64,000 nt of DNA, from contig NZ_JAHKPS010000012.1 of assembly GCF_018860565.1 (NCBI RefSeq), forward strand, positions 23,787 through 87,786. Direction: 5' to 3'. The position numbers were made by a program, and so were the translations under genes. Below are positions 51,992 through 61,994 of the stretch, piece after piece. This DNA comes from Winogradskyella psychrotolerans. Its GTDB lineage: Bacteria; Bacteroidota; Bacteroidia; Flavobacteriales; Flavobacteriaceae. The notes under the pieces were generated by a model that did not search any database, was not told the origin of the DNA, and worked only from the letters and a program-made list of their open reading frames with translations. The stretch's first letter is position 1. Each line of letters starts with the position of its first letter.

Positions 51992-54529
51992 ATGAAAAAA
52001 ACTTTACTCTTATTTACAACCTACTTGTGTTTGGGTTTGTTTTCGGCTTTTGCACAAAACGTAAACATTCCAGATGAAAATTTTAAAGCATATCTTGTTG
52101 GAAATACAGCTATTAACACAAATGGTGATACTGAAATTTCTGTGGCAGAAGCACAAGCTTTTACAGGTGAATTATTAATTAATGGTTTGTCTATTGAATA
52201 TTTAACAGGTATTGAAGAATTTGTTAATATTACACGTTTAGATTGCTATAACAATAATTTAACGTCTTTAGATGTAAGTAATAACCTTGCATTAACGCGT
52301 TTACACTGTTCTGATAATCAAATAGAAACATTAGATATTAGTGCAAATACGCAAATTACAGATATTCAATGTCATAATAATGGCGTTTTAAGTGAGTTAA
52401 ACATTGCCAATGGTAATAACAGTAACATTAACTGGATGAAAGCTTATGGTAATAGTTTATCATGTATTCAAATAGACGCTGGTTTTACACCACCAGCAGA
52501 TGCCGGAATATACAGTCAAGGTTGGACCAAAGGTGACTCGGCAGTTTATGGTGACGATTGTGCTGCGTTAAACCAAATTGTAAACATTCCAGATGATAGT
52601 TTCAAAAGTTATTTAGTAAACAATAATAGTATCAATTTAAATGGTGATACTGAAATAACTTTGGCTGAAGCGCAAGCTACAACCGAGTTAATTATGGACG
52701 GTATTGGTATTGAAGACTTAACAGGTATTGAAGCTTTTACCAATTTAACGCGTTTAGATGTGCCTAATAATAGCTTAACTACTATTGACGTGAGTAACAA
52801 CTTATCATTAACACGTTTGCATGCTGGTTTCAACAACTTAACAAGTTTAGACATCCGTTTAAATACAAATATTAATGAATTGTTTTGTCATGAAAATAGT
52901 GCATTAGAAACGTTGTTAATTTCTAACGGAAACAATAGCAATTTCACCTACATGAAAGCGTATAGTAATACAAGTTTAACATGTATTCAAGTTGATGCAG
53001 GCTTTTCACCACCAGCAAACAGTGGTCTGTATAATGTAGGTTGGACTATAGATAATCAAACAAGTTATAGCGAAAATTGTATACCAGCAGTGTATTATGT
53101 AGATGCCAATGCAACAGGTGCCAACGATGGTAGCTCATGGACAGATGCTTTTACAAACGTAACAGACGCTTTAGCACTTACCAATTTAAATGATGCTGTT
53201 TGGGTAGCAAAAGGCACGTATACATTGGCAGATAAAAACACGCCAATAAGCGTTAATACAAACGAAGTAGATATTATTGGAGGTTTTGCAGGAACCGAAA
53301 CAACCATAGCAGATAGAGACTTTACAGCTATTCATACTACAAATGCAACCATTTTTACAGGTGATATTAATGGAGATGATATTGATGGTGATTTCTCTTC
53401 GAATAAAACCGATAATGCAGAGCGTTTATTTGAAGTAACAGTTAGTGATGTGACTTTTGATGGGATTATTTTTGAAAATATTTATGACACATCACAATCT
53501 GGTGGTGTTAATGAAAACGGCGTAATCTTTATTCCTAATAGTTCAAGTATTAATAACCTAAAAATTAAAAATTCGGTATTTAGAAATAACTATTCTAACG
53601 GTTATTTGCTTAAAATGAGAACATTAAACGGAGGGTTGCTTGTTGAAAACACCAAGTTTATAAATAACACCATTGTTAATATGGGATTGGTTTACGTACA
53701 ATCTGACAGCACAAACGGTTATATTTTTACACGATGGGCAAATGTTTTGGTGGCAGATAATGATATTAATCTTTCAGCATTAAACATTTATAGAGAAGGC
53801 TGGAATAATGGTAATACTTTAGATGTAGTAATAAATAACAGTACATTTGTTAATAATGATTATAATGGTACTTATGGTAATTCTATTACAGCTTCAGGAG
53901 ATGCAAGTGTCAACCTAAATGTTAATAATTCTATCTTTTGGCAGAATACTGTTAATGGTTCAGCAGCTACTAGAGATATTTCCGACGGATTAGATTCTTC
54001 TTACAATGTATTTATTAAAAATACTATTGCAGCAGTACCTTCAAACGCTGGAACTTACGGAACGTTTTCTACTACTAACTTAACCACTTTAGATCCAGCA
54101 ACAGATAACTTAAATTTAGATGCTGATTACAAACCAACATCAGCTTCAACTTATATCATAGACGAAGGAGATAATTCACTTTATGATGTCGCTTTATTTG
54201 GTGATTTGGACTTATCTGGAAACGATAGGGTTTTCAATACCACTATAGATTTGGGGGCTTATGAGTATAATTCTTCATTAGGATTGGATACGATTACTCT
54301 AAATACAAATGCAGTAAAACTATACCCGAATCCTGTAAGCGATAGATTATATATTCAATCTACTGAACAGATTGAAAGTGTAGCTATTTACAACATTAAT
54401 GGGCAATTAGTAAAAGAATCTCACACCGTTAATAACGGTATTGACGTGTCTAATTTGTCTACAGGATTATACCTTATTCAAATGAAAACCGCTTCTTCAT
54501 CTATAAACCAAAAGTTCTTTAGAAACTAA
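51992..54529 (+). CDS. T9SS-sorted leucine-rich-repeat surface protein
   Basis: An 845-aa secreted protein. The ATG at 51992 is preferred to an upstream TTG because a clear signal peptide follows (MKKTLLLFTT to AFAQ). Two homologous LRR blocks (about 22-185 and 190-365) start with NIPDENFKAYL and NIPDDSFKSYL. They contain LTSLDVSNN-type repeats, each closing with a C-containing segment. A beta-helix-like region (about 370-760) contains the YVDANATGANDGSSW motif of surface parallel beta-helices. The C-terminal 75 residues are a type A T9SS sorting signal (VKLYPNPVSDRLYIQ, LSTGLYLIQMK). The role is probably cell-surface adhesion or binding; the substrate is unknown. Confidence 0.9.
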   Translation: MKKTLLLFTTYLCLGLFSAFAQNVNIPDENFKAYLVGNTAINTNGDTEISVAEAQAFTGELLINGLSIEYLTGIEEFVNITRLDCYNNNLTSLDVSNNLALTRLHCSDNQIETLDISANTQITDIQCHNNGVLSELNIANGNNSNINWMKAYGNSLSCIQIDAGFTPPADAGIYSQGWTKGDSAVYGDDCAALNQIVNIPDDSFKSYLVNNNSINLNGDTEITLAEAQATTELIMDGIGIEDLTGIEAFTNLTRLDVPNNSLTTIDVSNNLSLTRLHAGFNNLTSLDIRLNTNINELFCHENSALETLLISNGNNSNFTYMKAYSNTSLTCIQVDAGFSPPANSGLYNVGWTIDNQTSYSENCIPAVYYVDANATGANDGSSWTDAFTNVTDALALTNLNDAVWVAKGTYTLADKNTPISVNTNEVDIIGGFAGTETTIADRDFTAIHTTNATIFTGDINGDDIDGDFSSNKTDNAERLFEVTVSDVTFDGIIFENIYDTSQSGGVNENGVIFIPNSSSINNLKIKNSVFRNNYSNGYLLKMRTLNGGLLVENTKFINNTIVNMGLVYVQSDSTNGYIFTRWANVLVADNDINLSALNIYREGWNNGNTLDVVINNSTFVNNDYNGTYGNSITASGDASVNLNVNNSIFWQNTVNGSAATRDISDGLDSSYNVFIKNTIAAVPSNAGTYGTFSTTNLTTLDPATDNLNLDADYKPTSASTYIIDEGDNSLYDVALFGDLDLSGNDRVFNTTIDLGAYEYNSSLGLDTITLNTNAVKLYPNPVSDRLYIQSTEQIESVAIYNINGQLVKESHTVNNGIDVSNLSTGLYLIQMKTASSSINQKFFRN

Positions 54530-54553
54530 AGTTGCGGTTGTGTTAACTTCTTT

Positions 54554-54580
54554 GCGCTCACTTTTGTGAGCGCTTTTTTT
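54554..54580 (+). terminator. Intrinsic terminator
   Basis: Perfect 8-bp stem GCGCTCAC/GTGAGCGC (54554-54561 with 54566-54573), a TTTT loop and a seven-T tail. Confidence 0.92.
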
Positions 54581-54607
54581 ACCAAATCATTCAAAACATA
54601 TTTAATA

Positions 54608-55156
54608 ATGAAACATTTAAAATTTTATACAATTGTACTATTTGCAATGCTTCTAACAGCGTGTTCTTCAGATGATGATAATTCTGATACCTATGAAAAT
54701 CATATTACGGTAGGGGAATCTGTATTTGAAATGCATACCGTAATTGTAGAGCCTTCACTGAATAGTGTGTTTTTAAGTTTAACCAATAGCTCTGAGGCCG
54801 AAATAGTAGCCGCTTCTGATGGTACTACATTGAGTAATGTAGATTTGTTTACAGCACGAATTAGTTATTTAGATTTAACACCTGGAGTAACTTATGAGTT
54901 GTCCGAAATCTCAAGTTTAGAGTTCATAGTAAATGGCTCTATTGTTGGTGGTGAATTTGAAAACGGAATCAGTCAGTTTTACAAAAGCGGAAGTAACACA
55001 GATTTAGAAGTTACCCAAGGCAGTATTACAATAACGGAATATGATGTCGATGTTATTCGTTTATCGTTTACGTTTACAAGAGCAGATGGCGTTGTGATTT
55101 CAGGAGATTATGAAGGTTCATTTCTTTATATAGATAATAATAATAATCTTAATTGA
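54608..55156 (+). CDS. Small lipoprotein of unknown function
   Basis: A 182-aa lipoprotein: the signal sequence ends in LLTACSSDDD (acylated C19, then Asp-rich). In Bacteroidota, negatively charged residues right after the cysteine often go with surface export of lipoproteins. The rest is beta-rich, with no recognised motif. The ATG at 54608 is chosen; the frame extends to 54566 only through the upstream terminator. It lies between two terminators and so is monocistronic. Function unknown. Confidence 0.8.
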   Translation: MKHLKFYTIVLFAMLLTACSSDDDNSDTYENHITVGESVFEMHTVIVEPSLNSVFLSLTNSSEAEIVAASDGTTLSNVDLFTARISYLDLTPGVTYELSEISSLEFIVNGSIVGGEFENGISQFYKSGSNTDLEVTQGSITITEYDVDVIRLSFTFTRADGVVISGDYEGSFLYIDNNNNLN

Positions 55157-55173
55157 TAGTTATTATATTAACT

Positions 55174-55206
55174 AAAAAAGCTCACCTATTAGTGAGCTTT
55201 TTTTTA
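55174..55206. terminator. Bidirectional intrinsic terminator
   Basis: AAAAAAGCTCAC (55174-55185) pairs with GTGAGCTTTTTT (from 55192) around a 6-nt loop. A and T tracts on both sides allow use by the lipoprotein gene and by the convergent dnaN gene ending at 55235. Confidence 0.9.
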
Positions 55207-55234
55207 TATATAAATATTATGAGTAATAAAAAGT

Positions 55235-56353
55235 TTAACTATTAAGCATCACTGGCATTACAAGCATAGTTACGTGTTCACCTTCATCTAAACCATCAAT
55301 TGGTGTTAAAATACCAGCTCTGTTTGGTAAACTCATTTCTAACTGAACGTTATCTGAGTTTAAATTGTTTATCATTTCGGTTAAGAAGCGAGAGTTAAAC
55401 CCAATTTGCATATCGTCGCCTTGATAATCACAAGTTAAGCGCTCTTCTGCTTTGTTTGAATAATCAATATCTTCTGCAGAGATGTTTAATTCTGCACCAG
55501 CAATTTTTAAACGAATTTGGTGTGTAGTTTTATTAGAGAAAATACTAACACGACGTACAGAGTTTAAAAATTGTGTTCTATCAATTACTAATTTATTTGG
55601 ATTTTCTTTAGGAATTACCGCTTCGTAATTCGGATATTTTCCATCAATTAAACGACAAATTAATACTGAGTTTTCAAAAGTAAACTTGGCATTAGATTCG
55701 TTGTATTCTACTAATACATCATCATCACTTCCTGCTAAAATTCCTTTTAAAAGATTTAAAGGTTTCTTAGGCATAATGAATTCAGCAGTTTCGGTTGCAC
55801 TCACATCATTTCTAGTATATTTTACTAATTTGTGAGCATCAGTAGCTACAAAGGTTAAATTATCTTGAGAAAACTGAAAGAACACACCGCTCATTACAGG
55901 TCTTAAGTCATCATTACCAGCAGCAAAAATTGTTTTGCTAATCGCTGTTGCTAAGATGTCTCCCATAATAGTTGTTGTACTAGCATCTTCAATAGAAACT
56001 GCATTTGGAAATTCAGCACCATCAGCATAAGCTAAAGCATATTTACCATGATTAGAGCTAATTTCTACCGTGTTATTTTCTTCAACAACAAAGGTTAAAG
56101 GTTGCTCAGGAAAGGTCTTTAAAGTATCTAGAAGTAATCTTGCAGGTAAGGCAATGCTGCCTTCAGAATCACTTTCAACATCTATTGTAGCAGACATCGT
56201 TGTTTCTAAATCACTCGCAGAAATCGTTAATTTTGATTGGCTAAGTTCAAATAAGAAATTATCTAAAATAGGTAGTGTATTACTGTTATTAATAACACCT
56301 CCTAATACTTGAAGTTGCTTTAATAAATAGGTGCTTGAAACAATGAATTTCAT
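55235..56353 (-). CDS. dnaN: DNA polymerase III beta subunit (sliding clamp)
   Basis: A 372-aa sliding clamp made of three similar domains of about 120 residues. The N-terminus MKFIVSSTYLLKQLQVLGGVI and motifs such as PILDNFLFEL, ATDAHKLVKYTR and the C-terminal VMPVML are typical of DnaN. It tethers the polymerase to DNA and binds many repair proteins. It is not next to dnaA or an obvious replication origin here, as is usual in Bacteroidota. The upstream 223-bp spacer showed nothing further. It is preceded by gldG in the same direction. Confidence 0.97.
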   Translation of the reverse strand: MKFIVSSTYLLKQLQVLGGVINNSNTLPILDNFLFELSQSKLTISASDLETTMSATIDVESDSEGSIALPARLLLDTLKTFPEQPLTFVVEENNTVEISSNHGKYALAYADGAEFPNAVSIEDASTTTIMGDILATAISKTIFAAGNDDLRPVMSGVFFQFSQDNLTFVATDAHKLVKYTRNDVSATETAEFIMPKKPLNLLKGILAGSDDDVLVEYNESNAKFTFENSVLICRLIDGKYPNYEAVIPKENPNKLVIDRTQFLNSVRRVSIFSNKTTHQIRLKIAGAELNISAEDIDYSNKAEERLTCDYQGDDMQIGFNSRFLTEMINNLNSDNVQLEMSLPNRAGILTPIDGLDEGEHVTMLVMPVMLNS

Positions 56354-56576
56354 GTGTTTTATATTAATTGTTTTTAATTCGTTACATGGAACATCTTAAA
56401 TTAAATTCTTAAGATAAAACTCAACCTTGTTAGATTAGAGGTTTCATGCTGAATATATGTATTTTATACTTTTAATTGGTATTACAAATATATCTTAATA
56501 GAAGGGTTTTTTAAAACAAACTTATTAACAAATTCTACTAATTAAAGTCGTATTTTATTGCATTAAAAACAAGTTT

Positions 56577-58247
56577 TTAAGACGTGTATTTACGTTTTCT
56601 CAAATAATTAAATACAAAACCAAAGAGACCTAAAAGTATGAGTGGCAAAGCAATATTAATAAATTGCCATGTGCCTTTACTGTCTTTTATTTTATCTGCA
56701 TCTAAAAAAGCGACATTAATTTCTTTAGCTCTAATGTTTATAAGTCCTGTATCGTCTAAAAGATAATTAACTGTATTTAGTAAAAATTCTTTGTTGCCAA
56801 ATGATTTTCCGGTGAATTGATCAAAGCCTAATTCTAAGGGTCTATTTTTTATGACTTCATTTTTTATCACATTACCATCTGAAACCACAACCATTTTTGT
56901 CGCCTTACTTTTAGATTTAAAATCATTTACTTTAAATGGTAAAACACGTTGGTCATAAACTGAAGAAAATTCACCTTCTAACAATACCGCTAAATTTTGA
57001 GGACCTAAGTTATAACTTGCTTCGTTAGGTGCTTTAGTGACATTGTTTAAAGAAATAGATGTTGGTGCACCTTCTGTTTTAGATTTTGGTGAACTCTGTA
57101 GCAAAATAGATTTTTTGATGCTATTTTTTAAGGTATCAATTGGACTTGCAAAATCAAACTTTACTAAATTTAAGTTTTTGGTGATTGAATGTTTAGGATT
57201 TGATGCTGCCAAAGGTGAATATTGCCATTGAATAGGTTGCATTTGTGCTTCACTACCTTCTCCTATAGATAACATAATTGGGGCAGAGTAGAGGTCTTTG
57301 ACTAAAGTAGGATTTACTCTAACGCCATATTTAAAGAAAAAATCATTCATGTTTAAGTCACGTATAATCGATACTCCAGTTCCTGTCGCATTATATAAAC
57401 TGTCTTTGTCCATTATAACAGACTCTGTAAGCCATAGACTTTTACCTCCATTCATGGTGTATTGATCTAAAACTAATTTTTCATTTTCGGTAAAAGGAAT
57501 ACTTGGTTTTGCCGCAACAATTAAATCGTAGTCTTTAAGTTTATCTAATGTACCTTGTGGATTGGTAGCCACACTATCTAAGGTAAATTGCGCTAAATTA
57601 TAATACGGTTTCACCGTTTTTAGAAAGTCGGCTATATAAATGTCATCTAATTCACCATTCCCTTTTAAAATAGCAACCTTTTTTGATTTCCCATTTACTA
57701 ATTTACTAAAACCGTCGGCAAAGGCATATTCTAGAGCTTGTACTGAATTATTAATTTGTTCTTGTAACCCTTGAGTAATGCTTCGTTTTAAAAGTGGAAT
57801 TTTAAGGGTTTCACCTTTATAGCTAGCAAAAGCCCATGGAAAAATAATGTCTTGAGTTACTTTTCCTGTGCTGTTATCTGTGTTTATGTATGGTTCTAAT
57901 CCTGCATTTGTTAATTCTTCAATATAGCGTTGACGTGTAGTTTCATCTTCAATTGGATCAATATAGTTAATGAATATTTGATTGGATTCTAACTGAAATT
58001 CTTCTATAAGTTGTTTTACTTCTGATTGAAGTAATCTAAATTCAGAAGGAAAATCACCTTCCAAAAAAACATCTATAATTAAAGGTGAGTCTAAATCGCT
58101 TATCAATGACTTTGAAGCATCTGAGAGTGTATAGCGATGATCTTTAGTTAAATCGAAACGCTGATAAACCGAACTCGAAATTGTATTTACAATGATGAGT
58201 CCTGCAATAATAGCAACAATATGTAATATAGATTTATTTTTTTTCAT
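56577..58247 (-). CDS. gldG: Gliding motility ABC component GldG
   Basis: A 556-aa membrane protein of the ABC-2-linked DUF4350/auxiliary transport group, known in Flavobacterium as GldG, required for gliding together with GldA and GldF. An N-terminal helix (about 9-28), a large periplasmic part with SSVYQRFDLTKDHRYTLSD (in part HRYTLSDASKSLI) and a C-terminal helix before basic RKRKY are visible. It follows the 165-aa gene with a 14-bp overlap, downstream of gldF. GldA is not in the window. The name follows from synteny plus sequence. Confidence 0.93.
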   Translation of the reverse strand: MKKNKSILHIVAIIAGLIIVNTISSSVYQRFDLTKDHRYTLSDASKSLISDLDSPLIIDVFLEGDFPSEFRLLQSEVKQLIEEFQLESNQIFINYIDPIEDETTRQRYIEELTNAGLEPYINTDNSTGKVTQDIIFPWAFASYKGETLKIPLLKRSITQGLQEQINNSVQALEYAFADGFSKLVNGKSKKVAILKGNGELDDIYIADFLKTVKPYYNLAQFTLDSVATNPQGTLDKLKDYDLIVAAKPSIPFTENEKLVLDQYTMNGGKSLWLTESVIMDKDSLYNATGTGVSIIRDLNMNDFFFKYGVRVNPTLVKDLYSAPIMLSIGEGSEAQMQPIQWQYSPLAASNPKHSITKNLNLVKFDFASPIDTLKNSIKKSILLQSSPKSKTEGAPTSISLNNVTKAPNEASYNLGPQNLAVLLEGEFSSVYDQRVLPFKVNDFKSKSKATKMVVVSDGNVIKNEVIKNRPLELGFDQFTGKSFGNKEFLLNTVNYLLDDTGLINIRAKEINVAFLDADKIKDSKGTWQFINIALPLILLGLFGFVFNYLRKRKYTS

Positions 58248-58731
58248 TCTCGAAAGTTATTTCTTCTTGATACGGTCGTATAGATATGACTTTATCATTT
58301 TTAAATGTGATTTCTACACATTCTTTTTTATCATTAAATGCGCCAGGTTCTATGCCAAGTCCATAATTCCATTTGTTGTTATCATGTGCGTTTTGAGCAT
58401 CATCCCAAGACAACCATTCTACTTCTCCTAAAAGAGTTTTAACATTAGCTTTTGAAGCTCCAATTAACGTATCTGTTTTTATAATATTATCAATCATCTC
58501 ATAACGCAAAGCGGGTTCTTCTATCCAAGCTTCACTATTAAAATATTTTTGATGATGGTAACTACTAATAATATTTAGAAAAGGATAAAACATAAAGAAA
58601 AACACAAAAGGTGTAAGCACTAAGCTTATTATAGCCGAGAGCCATTTGCGTTTGTCAACAGTATTTAAAAATAAAAATAGGAGTACAAAAACGACAATTA
58701 AGAATATGACTAATAAAGGAGTGATTATCAT
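58234..58731 (-). CDS. BamE-like membrane protein between gldF and gldG
   Basis: A 165-aa protein with two hydrophobic segments (about 2-22 and 32-55) followed by a soluble domain. That domain holds a pattern TLIGASKANVKTLLGEVEW resembling the SmpA/OmlA/BamE repeat (usually IGMSKxEVxxLLGxP). It lies between gldF (2 bp upstream) and gldG (14-bp overlap), an unusual insertion as gldF and gldG are normally adjacent. The overlap implies co-translation, so it may belong to the gliding machinery, but this is inference. I do not know a family name. Confidence 0.75.
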   Translation of the reverse strand: MIITPLLVIFLIVVFVLLFLFLNTVDKRKWLSAIISLVLTPFVFFFMFYPFLNIISSYHHQKYFNSEAWIEEPALRYEMIDNIIKTDTLIGASKANVKTLLGEVEWLSWDDAQNAHDNNKWNYGLGIEPGAFNDKKECVEITFKNDKVISIRPYQEEITFENEKK

Positions 58732-58732
58732 A

Positions 58733-59455
58733 TTATTGTTTTTGAATTCTGAGTTTTGTAAATAATAAAAAAGCTAAGGCAATACTTATAAAGTACACTA
58801 AATCTCGCGTGTCAATAACACCACGACTCATACTATTGTAATGAGCAGACATGCCAAGGTTTTCCATGTAAACTAAATTGTTTAATAGGTTATAATTAGA
58901 TAGGCCTTCAAACCCAAAATAGAAAAAGAAACATATAAAAACAGCAATGATAAATGCTACAATCTGATTATCAGAAAGGGTAGATGCAAACACACCAATG
59001 GCAGTATAAGCGCCAACTAAAAACAATAAGCCAAAATAAGAGCCAATAGTGCTTCCCATATCAAGGTTCCCTGTTGGATTTCCTAATTGAGACACTGTAT
59101 AAACATATAAGAAAGTTGGAATTAAAGCCATTAAAATAAGCGTAAAAGCACCAAAATACTTTCCTAATACAATCTGAAAATGAGAAATAGGTTTGGTAAC
59201 TAATAACTCTAAAGTGCCTTGTTTTTTCTCATCACTAAAACTACGCATGGTTACTGCTGGGACTAGAAAAATAAGAATCCAAGGCGCGAGTAAAAAGAAT
59301 GATGATAAAGAGGCTTGTCCATTATCTAATATGTTAAATTCACCTTTAAATACCCATAGAAATAACCCATTGAGTAATAAAAAGACGCCAATAACCAAAT
59401 AACCAATTGGTGAAGCGAAGAAGGTGTTTATTTCTTTTTTTAAGATTGCTAGCAT
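58733..59455 (-). CDS. gldF: Gliding motility ABC permease GldF
   Basis: A 240-aa ABC-2 type permease with six hydrophobic segments. MLAILKKEINTFFASPIGYLVIGVF is the standard start, and FSDEKKQGTLELLVTKPIS is the interface motif. In Flavobacterium the GldA-GldF-GldG transporter is needed for gliding. Here gldF is the first of three overlapping or closely spaced genes (gldF, a BamE-like gene, gldG). It starts 136 bp from the previous gene. Confidence 0.94.
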   Translation of the reverse strand: MLAILKKEINTFFASPIGYLVIGVFLLLNGLFLWVFKGEFNILDNGQASLSSFFLLAPWILIFLVPAVTMRSFSDEKKQGTLELLVTKPISHFQIVLGKYFGAFTLILMALIPTFLYVYTVSQLGNPTGNLDMGSTIGSYFGLLFLVGAYTAIGVFASTLSDNQIVAFIIAVFICFFFYFGFEGLSNYNLLNNLVYMENLGMSAHYNSMSRGVIDTRDLVYFISIALAFLLFTKLRIQKQ

Positions 59456-59591
59456 ATTATATCGTTAGTTCTCGTCATTACTCACGCTAATTATGTAACG
59501 TAGTAATCTGTTTATGTTTCGTTTTAAATTTAAAAGATTGCAACATTTAGCTTGCAATGACATTTCAATTTATATTTCAAATTAAAGTTTA

Positions 59592-59888
59592 TCAATTTAA
59601 ACTCGTCAATTTATCGACACTCCAAGCTTCAGGTTTTGCATTGAATTTTGGTTTTGTGTTTGCCCAAACGTCTTTAAATAAGTCGGAATGTCTGTAATTA
59701 TTTAAATCGTCTTCAGAACTCCAGTAGCTATACGTAAAAAAAATATTGGTTTTATTCTGATCGCGATAGAGTTCTAAAAACTGACAACCTTCAAAGTTCC
59801 TGATTTTTTGTTTTACTGTTTCAAAATTAGCCAAGAATTCTTCAATTTTTGACGGTTCAAAACTCATTTTTACAATTCTTACTAACAT
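59592..59888 (-). CDS. Antibiotic biosynthesis monooxygenase (ABM) domain protein
   Basis: A 98-aa single-domain protein with the ferredoxin-like ABM fold signature: an N-terminal strand MLVRIVKMSFEP, then a helix with FLANFETVKQKIRN, a second strand FLELYRDQNK and the YSYWSSEDDLNNYRHSDLF helix. Members oxidise quinols or act as small heme-degrading enzymes. The substrate here is unknown. It lies 47 bp downstream of the SAM hydrolase gene on the same strand and may be co-transcribed. Confidence 0.85.
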   Translation of the reverse strand: MLVRIVKMSFEPSKIEEFLANFETVKQKIRNFEGCQFLELYRDQNKTNIFFTYSYWSSEDDLNNYRHSDLFKDVWANTKPKFNAKPEAWSVDKLTSLN

Positions 59889-59935
59889 AATTTTATTATA
59901 ATTCTTAGATTCTTTCTGATGAAAATATTTTTCTG

Positions 59936-60787
59936 CTATGCTAGATTTGATGAAGGGCTTCCAAAATTAACCGTCACAGTATCCATAGTTTTTAATCCCA
60001 TTAAAGTAGAAGCACCTCCTACAGTAGTAAGGTTGCTTTTATAAATTGCAATTTCTAAATATCCAGAAGAATTAAAAACAACTAAGCCTTTACCTTCAAC
60101 ATCGCGTTTAGATTCTTCTTTTGTAAAATCAATTAGATCACTAAATTTATTGTAGATTTTATTAAACCGTTTATTGCGAGCAAAAACTTCATACGGTCTA
60201 TTTTTCTGAACCGTTTCAAAAAAATTACGTTTAATATTAGTGACAACATTTCCGTAATTATCAATATAAATCACAGTGCCAATAATTTGGTTGTACTCAT
60301 CATTAACAAACGGAACTAAATTTTTGATTGGCTTAATAGTGTTAATAACTTTTCCTATGACATCAAGTGTGCCACCACGTGCAATATGGCAGGCTACTTT
60401 TACAAAAATGTCTAATACAGGAAAATTAGTTTCCACTCTATCATGTATATTAATCTCTACAATTTTCTCTGGCGCGATTTCTGCGCAAATCATACTCATT
60501 ATGCCGTTGTTTGCGCATATAAAGTAATGGTCATCTAATTTGACTGCAATATGCTTATTTTCAGGGCTTAACTCTGAGTCAATTCCTATTAAGTGAATCG
60601 TTCCTTTAGGGAAACTGCTATAGGCATTCTGAATAATATAAGCCGCTTCAGAAATGTTAAAAGGCGAAATGGAATGCGATATATCTACAATATTAATCTG
60701 CTCAAGCTCGCTATAAATAGCTCCTTTTATGGCTCCAGCAAAGTGATCTTTTTCTCCAAAATCAGTCGTTAAAGTGATTATAGCCAT
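59936..60787 (-). CDS. S-adenosylmethionine hydrolase (DUF62 family)
   Basis: A 283-aa SAM hydroxide adenosyltransferase, related to fluorinase and chlorinase, that splits SAM into adenosine and methionine. The N-terminus TLTTDFGEKDHFAGAIKGAI and IDISHSISPFN (family VDISHxIxPFN) are typical, and GIDSE and ANNGIMSMI follow. It lacks the long loop characteristic of fluorinases, so halogenation is unlikely. The gene diverges from phoH across 121 bp. Confidence 0.92.
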   Translation of the reverse strand: MAIITLTTDFGEKDHFAGAIKGAIYSELEQINIVDISHSISPFNISEAAYIIQNAYSSFPKGTIHLIGIDSELSPENKHIAVKLDDHYFICANNGIMSMICAEIAPEKIVEINIHDRVETNFPVLDIFVKVACHIARGGTLDVIGKVINTIKPIKNLVPFVNDEYNQIIGTVIYIDNYGNVVTNIKRNFFETVQKNRPYEVFARNKRFNKIYNKFSDLIDFTKEESKRDVEGKGLVVFNSSGYLEIAIYKSNLTTVGGASTLMGLKTMDTVTVNFGSPSSNLA

Positions 60788-60908
60788 GGATTGATTGTTG
60801 ATATTTTTTTATGATTTGTGGTTGTAAAATTACTAGATTTGTGTGTATACACAAGAATTACAAAATTAAGAAAAGAAAACAGATTAACACACTAAATATA
60901 GCTCGCTT

Positions 60909-61862
60909 TTGAATGAACTGATCCTAGAACTCGAAGAAATATCTCCAAAAGAATTCTTCGGAGCGCAAAATGCTAACATTGAACTTCTTAAAAAGTACTT
61001 TCCTAAACTTAAAATAGTTGCTAGAGGTAACAAATTAAAGGCCTACGGAGATGAAGATTTACTCGAAGAGTTTGATCGTAGAATGACCATGTTAATGAAA
61101 CATTTTGGAAAGTATAACAAGCTCGATGAAAACGTTATAGAGCGCGTGCTTACAAGTCAAAGTAGTGATGACTATACAACGTCAACTAGAAGCGATGAGG
61201 TTATAGTGCATGGTGTAGGAGGAAAGCTCATTAAAGCACAAACAGCAAATCAGCGTAAGTTGGTAGAAAGTATGCGAAAAAATGATATGGTTTTTGCTAT
61301 TGGGCCTGCGGGAACTGGTAAAACTTATACAGGAGTTGCTTTGGCTGTACAAGCGTTAAAAAGAAAAGAAGTTAAACGTATTATTTTAACACGCCCTGCT
61401 GTTGAAGCTGGTGAAAACTTAGGGTTTTTACCTGGCGATTTAAAGGAAAAGTTAGATCCGTATATGCAACCGTTGTATGATGCTTTGCGTGATATGATTC
61501 CAGCAGAAAAATTAGAGAGCTATGTAGAAAAAGGCGTTATACAAATTGCACCTTTAGCTTTTATGAGAGGGCGAACTCTAGATAATGCCTTTGTTATTTT
61601 AGATGAAGGCCAAAATACCACACATGCCCAAATGAAAATGTTCTTAACCAGAATGGGTAAGAATGCCAAGTTTTTATTTACAGGTGATCCTGGGCAAGTA
61701 GATTTACCACGTCGTACCATCTCTGGACTAAAAGAAGCCCTTTTAGTGTTGAAAAATGTTGAAGGTATTGGTATGATTTATTTAGACGATAAAGATGTGA
61801 TTCGCCATAAGTTGGTTAAGAAGGTGATTGCAGCTTATAAAAGTATTGAAAATAGAGAGTAG
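60909..61862 (+). CDS. phoH: PhoH family ATPase
   Basis: A 317-aa PhoH-like protein. A basic/KH-like N-terminal part (1-100) is followed by a P-loop ATPase domain: Walker A GPAGTGKT (132-139), Walker B VILDEGQNTT and the RPAVEAGENLGFLPGD motif. PhoH proteins are linked to RNA metabolism and stress, though the activity is not settled. The start is TTG: NELILELEEI follows directly and the protein begins at the family-conserved place, with no suitable ATG. It is monocistronic. Confidence 0.95.
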   Translation: MNELILELEEISPKEFFGAQNANIELLKKYFPKLKIVARGNKLKAYGDEDLLEEFDRRMTMLMKHFGKYNKLDENVIERVLTSQSSDDYTTSTRSDEVIVHGVGGKLIKAQTANQRKLVESMRKNDMVFAIGPAGTGKTYTGVALAVQALKRKEVKRIILTRPAVEAGENLGFLPGDLKEKLDPYMQPLYDALRDMIPAEKLESYVEKGVIQIAPLAFMRGRTLDNAFVILDEGQNTTHAQMKMFLTRMGKNAKFLFTGDPGQVDLPRRTISGLKEALLVLKNVEGIGMIYLDDKDVIRHKLVKKVIAAYKSIENRE

Positions 61863-61961
61863 TGTGTTAAAATGTTGTAAGTGAGGTTATTATGTGTTTT
61901 CAGCTTTTAATTGTATAAAATTTAGTAGAAATCATATAAATATTTAGCGGTTAACCTAGTT

Positions 61962-61969
61962 TAAATTTG
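61962..61969 (+). promoter_or_regulatory. -7 element before the small beta-barrel gene
   Basis: TAAATTTG matches TAnnTTTG 25 bp before the start codon. No clear -33 motif. Confidence 0.5.
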
Positions 61970-61994
61970 TGGTATAATAAAAACTTACAACAAC

